Positions 60,809-64,000 of a stretch of DNA of 64,000 nucleotides are shown one piece after another. Where the stretch lies: positions 599,501 to 663,500 of the forward strand of contig NZ_CP051630.1 in assembly GCF_012848855.1 (NCBI RefSeq), given 5' to 3'. Within the stretch, counting starts at the first letter, position 1, and every line of letters starts with the position of its first letter. Source of the DNA: Pyruvatibacter mobilis (GTDB lineage Bacteria; Pseudomonadota; Alphaproteobacteria; CGMCC-115125). The notes beneath the pieces were generated by a model, which saw only the letters and a program-made list of their open reading frames with translations, searched no databases and was not told where the DNA came from. Position numbers and translations under genes: made by a program.

Positions 60809-60877
60809 TTAGTTCTTGGGGGGGAGGTCGGCCATCTTCCGGAAAAAAGCGCCGGCATTGCTTTTGACCATCCCCAT
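60809..60877 (-). CDS. Possible 22-residue small protein
   Basis: ATG 60877 has GGAG eight bases upstream; the frame reads MGMVKSNAGAFFRKMADLPP and ends with Lys-Asn before TAA, 36 bp ahead of the membrane gene at 60772. It could be a leader peptide or a real amphipathic small protein. Coding use is uncertain. Confidence 0.35.
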   Translation of the reverse strand: MGMVKSNAGAFFRKMADLPPKN

Positions 60878-61105
60878 GGTGCACTCCGTCCTGTGCTGGT
60901 GAACCGGGCCTGCTATGCTGCATCAGACGTGGTTCAGTGTTTGCCTGCGGGGATGATCGGCCTGGAATCCTGAATGCTGGCTGAATGTTCGTAGGCAGAG
61001 TATCGGCCATGGTTAACAGCCATATAGAATGACCGCGCGCATTTTAGCGATCCGGCGCGGGGGAGCGCGCCCGCCATGGGCAGCGCCAGGAGAGGATGAT
61101 CAGAG

Positions 61106-62170
61106 GTGGCGCTGCAGCTCATCGAAGTGACGGCCGATCATGGCCATGTGGATACGCTGGTTGCCCTTGGCGAACAGAAGAACGCGCTCGACGTCTATGC
61201 GGATGAGCGCGGGGAGATGGACCGGTGCCTGGTGCGCTACGTCATCTCCACCAAGCGGTCGCAGGAACTGCTGGACGCGCTGCAGGCGGCCATCGGCGCG
61301 CAGGAAAACTGGCGGGCGGTGGTGCTGCCGATCCAGGCCAGCGTGCCGGGGCCGGAGGACAATGCGCGGCCGCCGGCGGATGAGGTGGCGCGGCGGTTCT
61401 CGTTTGCGTCGATCACCGTCAGCCGCGAAGTGATCTGGAACGAGGTGACCAAGGGCGCGCGGCTTGATCTCAATTTCCTGATCCTCACGGTGCTGTCCAC
61501 CATCACGGCGGGCATCGGCATGCTGACGGACAATGTGGCAGTGGTGATCGGCGCCATGGTGATCGCACCGCTGCTGGGGCCGAACCTCGCCTTTGCCTTC
61601 GGCACGGCGATCGGCGACCGGACGCTGATGTTCCGGGCGCTGGGCACCAATGTGGTTGGGATTATCCTGGCGCTGTTCTTTTCCTATGTGATCGGCGCGT
61701 TCTGGACGGGCGCGCTTCAATCCCCGGAGCTGCTGTCGCGCACGGTGGTGGGGTTTGACAGCATCGCGCTGGCGCTGGCTGCGGGGGCTGCGGCGGTGCT
61801 GTCGCTCACCACGGGGCTGTCGGCGACGCTGGTGGGGGTGATGGTGGCCGTGGCGCTGCTGCCGCCCGCGGCTGCCGTGGGCATCATGCTCGGCAGCGGC
61901 AATCTTGCGGCTGCGGGCAGCGCGGGGCTGCTGCTGGCGGTGAACATTGCGTGTGTGAACCTGGTGGCGCAGATCGTGTTCGTCGCCAAGGGCATCGGCC
62001 CGCGCACCTGGGCAGAGAAGAAAGCATCGCGCCCGGCGCGCTACATCAATGTGTCGGTGTGGCTGCTGCTGGTGGTGGTGCTGGCCACCGCCATCTGGTT
62101 CGCGCGCGAGACGGAAGGCGTGGCCGAGGGGCAGGGCTTTGCATCGCCTTCGGATGTGTCCGTGGACTGA
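61106..62170 (+). CDS. DUF389 (TIGR00341) family membrane protein
   Basis: 354 residues from GTG 61106 with AGGAGAGG upstream. A ~120-residue soluble N-terminal domain is followed by six or so membrane helices including LSTITAGIGMLTDNVAVVIGAMVIAPLLGPNLAFAFG and VAVALLPPAAAVGIMLGSG, the DUF389 hallmark. Function unknown; an ion or small-solute channel is often suspected. Monocistronic. Confidence 0.9.
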   Translation: MALQLIEVTADHGHVDTLVALGEQKNALDVYADERGEMDRCLVRYVISTKRSQELLDALQAAIGAQENWRAVVLPIQASVPGPEDNARPPADEVARRFSFASITVSREVIWNEVTKGARLDLNFLILTVLSTITAGIGMLTDNVAVVIGAMVIAPLLGPNLAFAFGTAIGDRTLMFRALGTNVVGIILALFFSYVIGAFWTGALQSPELLSRTVVGFDSIALALAAGAAAVLSLTTGLSATLVGVMVAVALLPPAAAVGIMLGSGNLAAAGSAGLLLAVNIACVNLVAQIVFVAKGIGPRTWAEKKASRPARYINVSVWLLLVVVLATAIWFARETEGVAEGQGFASPSDVSVD

Positions 62171-62198
62171 CGGATGGGCTGGCTATCCGTTGGGCCCG

Positions 62199-63524
62199 TT
62201 ACCCTTCGGGCTGGGCGAGGGCGCGGGCAAGGAAGCCGCGATTGACGGCGCTCAGGGGCTTCTGGGTCAGCCGCTCATGGGCCAGGGCTTCAGCCTTGCT
62301 GCGCAGGCCGCCGCGCAGGCAGGCTTCCATCAGGGTCCAGTCGATGACGTCGCGCTGGGCGTGGCTGCCGCCGAAGGCATTCGCGATGTAGCGGGCGCCG
62401 TGCAGGCGGTCGGCTGCGGTGTCGAAATCATCCTTCGCAAAGGCTTCGAACCCTTCGAGCAGGGGCAGGCCGAAGCTGGTCCACCAGCGGTCAACCTCGG
62501 TCACTTCCTTGGCGTTGGCGCGGTAATCCGACAGGAGGTCATCGAGATCCGCAAGGCGGCCCGCGCCGATATAGGCCATGGCCGCGTGCATGTCGTTGAA
62601 GGGGTAGAGGCAGCCGTCGGCGTGAACCTTCCAGCTGTCGGCCAGCTCTCCCCAGCGGTCGCCGGTATCGATGCCCGCAAGATCAAGCCGCCACAGGAGG
62701 GCCGCGGCGTCCACCAGATCGACGGCGAGCTGGGATGGCTCGGCGCGGACATGATCGTCATAAAGGCGCAAGGCCGCGCCGTAGTCTTCGAGATCCATGT
62801 GGAACAGGGCCCAGTGCCACCAATTGTGGGTCTGGAAGAAGACGCCGTCGGCGGCCCAATAGGGCTGGCGGGCGACCATCCAGCCGATGCCGTCCTCGGC
62901 GCGGCCCTGCATCTCCATCACATGGGCGACGGCGTGGTGGGCCCAGCAGTCGGCGGGCTCCAGCGCCAGGGCCTCGCGGCCCACGGCTTCGGCGGCATCA
63001 TAGTCGCCGGCTTCTTCCAGCCCGAAAGCGTGCATGCCCATCAGGAATGAGCGGCCGTGCATGTCCTCCGGCCACAGGGGCAGGGCGCGGGACAGGCGGT
63101 CGCGCAGGTCACGCGCATTGGCGCGGAAGAAATCGATCAGATGGCCGATCTGGAGCGCCGCCATGTCGTGCGGCCAGGTCATGGAATGGTGGTCGAGGGT
63201 GAGGGCGGCTTTTGTCCAGTTGCCGTCGATCACATGGGCCAGCGCTTCGGCGTGGCTCTGCTCGCGGTCGGTGAGGGGCAGCTTGCGCACTTCCGCCAGG
63301 ATGCCCGCCGCGGCCTTGCAGGCGGCGGGCTCCGTGGCGGTGGCGTAGATATGGCCCTTCAGGAGATGCGCCATGGCGAAGTCCGGCGCGGCGGCAATCG
63401 CTTCGTCGAGCTTGCCCAGCGGGTCGCCCGCATAGCGGTTGAAATCATCCAGCGCGCCGGCGAACAGGTCGGCGGCGTCAGCTGTGGCACCGTTGAGGGG
63501 GTTTCCCTGCTTGTCGGTCGGCAT
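62199..63524 (-). CDS. Tetratricopeptide repeat protein, TTC38-like
   Basis: 441 residues, helical, cytosolic. LPLTDREQSHAEAL, TWPHDMAALQIGHLIDFF, HGRSFLMGMHAFGLEEAGDYDAAEAVGREAL, DCWAHHAVAHVMEMQGR and THNWWHWALFHMDLEDYGAAL match the TTC38 family, TPR-like scaffolds with conserved His and Trp. Some relatives were proposed to be enzymes. Function here unknown. Confidence 0.85.
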   Translation of the reverse strand: MPTDKQGNPLNGATADAADLFAGALDDFNRYAGDPLGKLDEAIAAAPDFAMAHLLKGHIYATATEPAACKAAAGILAEVRKLPLTDREQSHAEALAHVIDGNWTKAALTLDHHSMTWPHDMAALQIGHLIDFFRANARDLRDRLSRALPLWPEDMHGRSFLMGMHAFGLEEAGDYDAAEAVGREALALEPADCWAHHAVAHVMEMQGRAEDGIGWMVARQPYWAADGVFFQTHNWWHWALFHMDLEDYGAALRLYDDHVRAEPSQLAVDLVDAAALLWRLDLAGIDTGDRWGELADSWKVHADGCLYPFNDMHAAMAYIGAGRLADLDDLLSDYRANAKEVTEVDRWWTSFGLPLLEGFEAFAKDDFDTAADRLHGARYIANAFGGSHAQRDVIDWTLMEACLRGGLRSKAEALAHERLTQKPLSAVNRGFLARALAQPEG

Positions 63525-63569
63525 GGTGCGTCTCCCGTCGCGTGTGTCCCGGAGCCTTTTTTACGGGTG

Positions 63570-63752
63570 TCAGCCCTTGGGGCCGAACAGCAGCCAGGCG
63601 ATGAGGCCGATCAGCGGCAGGAACAGAAGCACGACGATCCAGATGGCCTTGGCCAGCGCGCCTGCGTTGGACTGGGCGACCTTGATGATGGCCCAGAGGA
63701 TGATGATGAGCCAGATGAGGCCGAATAGGCCGCCGACTTCCAAACCGAACAT
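63570..63752 (-). CDS. Small PLDc_N domain membrane protein
   Basis: 60 residues from ATG 63752 with AGGAAA upstream. Two membrane helices (GLFGLIWLIIILWAIIKVA and AIWIVVLLFLPLIGLIAWLLFG) ending FGPKG match the phospholipase-D-nuclease N-terminal (PLDc_N) small-protein type, similar to cardiolipin synthase N-termini. Stand-alone versions have unknown function. Confidence 0.8.
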   Translation of the reverse strand: MFGLEVGGLFGLIWLIIILWAIIKVAQSNAGALAKAIWIVVLLFLPLIGLIAWLLFGPKG

Positions 63753-63893
63753 GTGAAATTTCCTGAAATTGTCCCAGTCGAACGGCAGGACGCGGACCCG
63801 AATATCTTCGCGACATGCCGCGGCGCCTGCCTTGGCGGGCATCCTACTTTTTTTGTGGCTTCGGCGCGACCGCTGAGGCGTCCGCATCCGCCA

Positions 63894-63928
63894 TAAAAAA
63901 GCCCGCGCGGACAGAAGTCCGCACGGGC
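63894..63928 (-). terminator. Rho-independent terminator of the right-edge gene
   Basis: On the minus strand GCCCGTGCGGAC pairs with GTCCGCGCGGGC around a 4-nt loop and runs into TTTTTT. Confidence 0.9.
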
Positions 63929-63961
63929 TGTGGTGTGTGTTTCCAGACTCTGCTGAGCAGG

Positions 63962-64000
63962 TCAGGCCGCTTCCGGGAGGACGGCGGACAGGCCTTTGAG
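63962..64000 (-). CDS. C-terminal end of a gene cut by the window edge
   Basis: Twelve codons LKGLSAVLPEAA and a TGA stop read in from the right edge on the minus strand, with a perfect terminator about 35 bp downstream. Too short to identify. Confidence 0.5.
   Translation of the reverse strand, partial: LKGLSAVLPEAA

Overview
This is a GC-rich (clearly above 60 % G+C outside one island) chromosomal segment of an alphaproteobacterium. The best evidence is the block rpoD - dnaG - GatB/YqeY - carA - carB - greA - lrp - trxB - lsrB, a neighbourhood typical of Alphaproteobacteria. Supporting signs are a class GN sortase with its single target, a globin-coupled chemoreceptor, an alternative oxidase and clustered GANTC (CcrM) sites. 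The exact order cannot be fixed from the sequence. No rRNA, CRISPR array, phage or insertion-sequence transposase was seen. One tRNA (Ile2, anticodon CAU) is present.

Layout. 0-4 kb: end of a folate operon (FolM-like SDR, FolB cut by the window edge) behind a Na+/Ca2+ exchanger, then a Kef-type K+/H+ antiporter. 4.5-6.9 kb: a lower-GC three-gene island (GHKL ATPase-like protein, STAS-like DUF4325 protein, membrane-anchored helical protein) wedged between kef and uvrB; this is the best candidate for an undescribed system. 7-16.5 kb: uvrB, a Tat-exported multicopper oxidase, a globin-MCP-PilZ sensor near a perfect FNR/FixK-type box and two tiny membrane proteins, then small enzymes. 17-20 kb: sortase and target. 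20-31.5 kb: GST, a MocR regulator divergent from a PNPOx-family protein with three 23-bp-spaced operator repeats, alternative oxidase, aspartate aminotransferase, a His-rich envelope protein behind a Zur-like box, M48 lipoprotein protease, MsrP, Dps and an MFS exporter.

31.6-39.6 kb is a redox and regulatory block. It holds a candidate sRNA with three C-rich anti-Shine-Dalgarno loops and an RpoH-like promoter, lsrB, a HAD phosphatase, an AhpD-like protein, trxB and a 2-Cys peroxiredoxin. It also holds a 200-bp stretch with seven GANTC sites and two perfect DnaA boxes, an ELM1-family protein, lrp and greA. dps and the peroxiredoxin share an Irr/Fur-like palindrome upstream, which suggests common iron or peroxide control.

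39.9-51 kb carries carB, carA, GatB/YqeY, dnaG (zinc ligands largely lost) and rpoD. carA and carB are separated by a DUF559 endonuclease gene framed by direct copies of an interspersed repeat. 51-64 kb holds membrane and envelope proteins, including an MgtC-family protein, a Slam-like barrel with a coupled secreted partner, SIMPL and DUF389 proteins. It also holds panD, a carboxymuconolactone decarboxylase-like gene controlled by a divergent HxlR regulator with tandem palindromes, and the tRNA.

Gene ends and intergenic spaces are repeatedly occupied by palindromic interspersed repeats of at least three kinds (called A, B and C here), often as A-B composites. All functions are read by eye from translated sequence, so start codons and family names carry the stated uncertainty.
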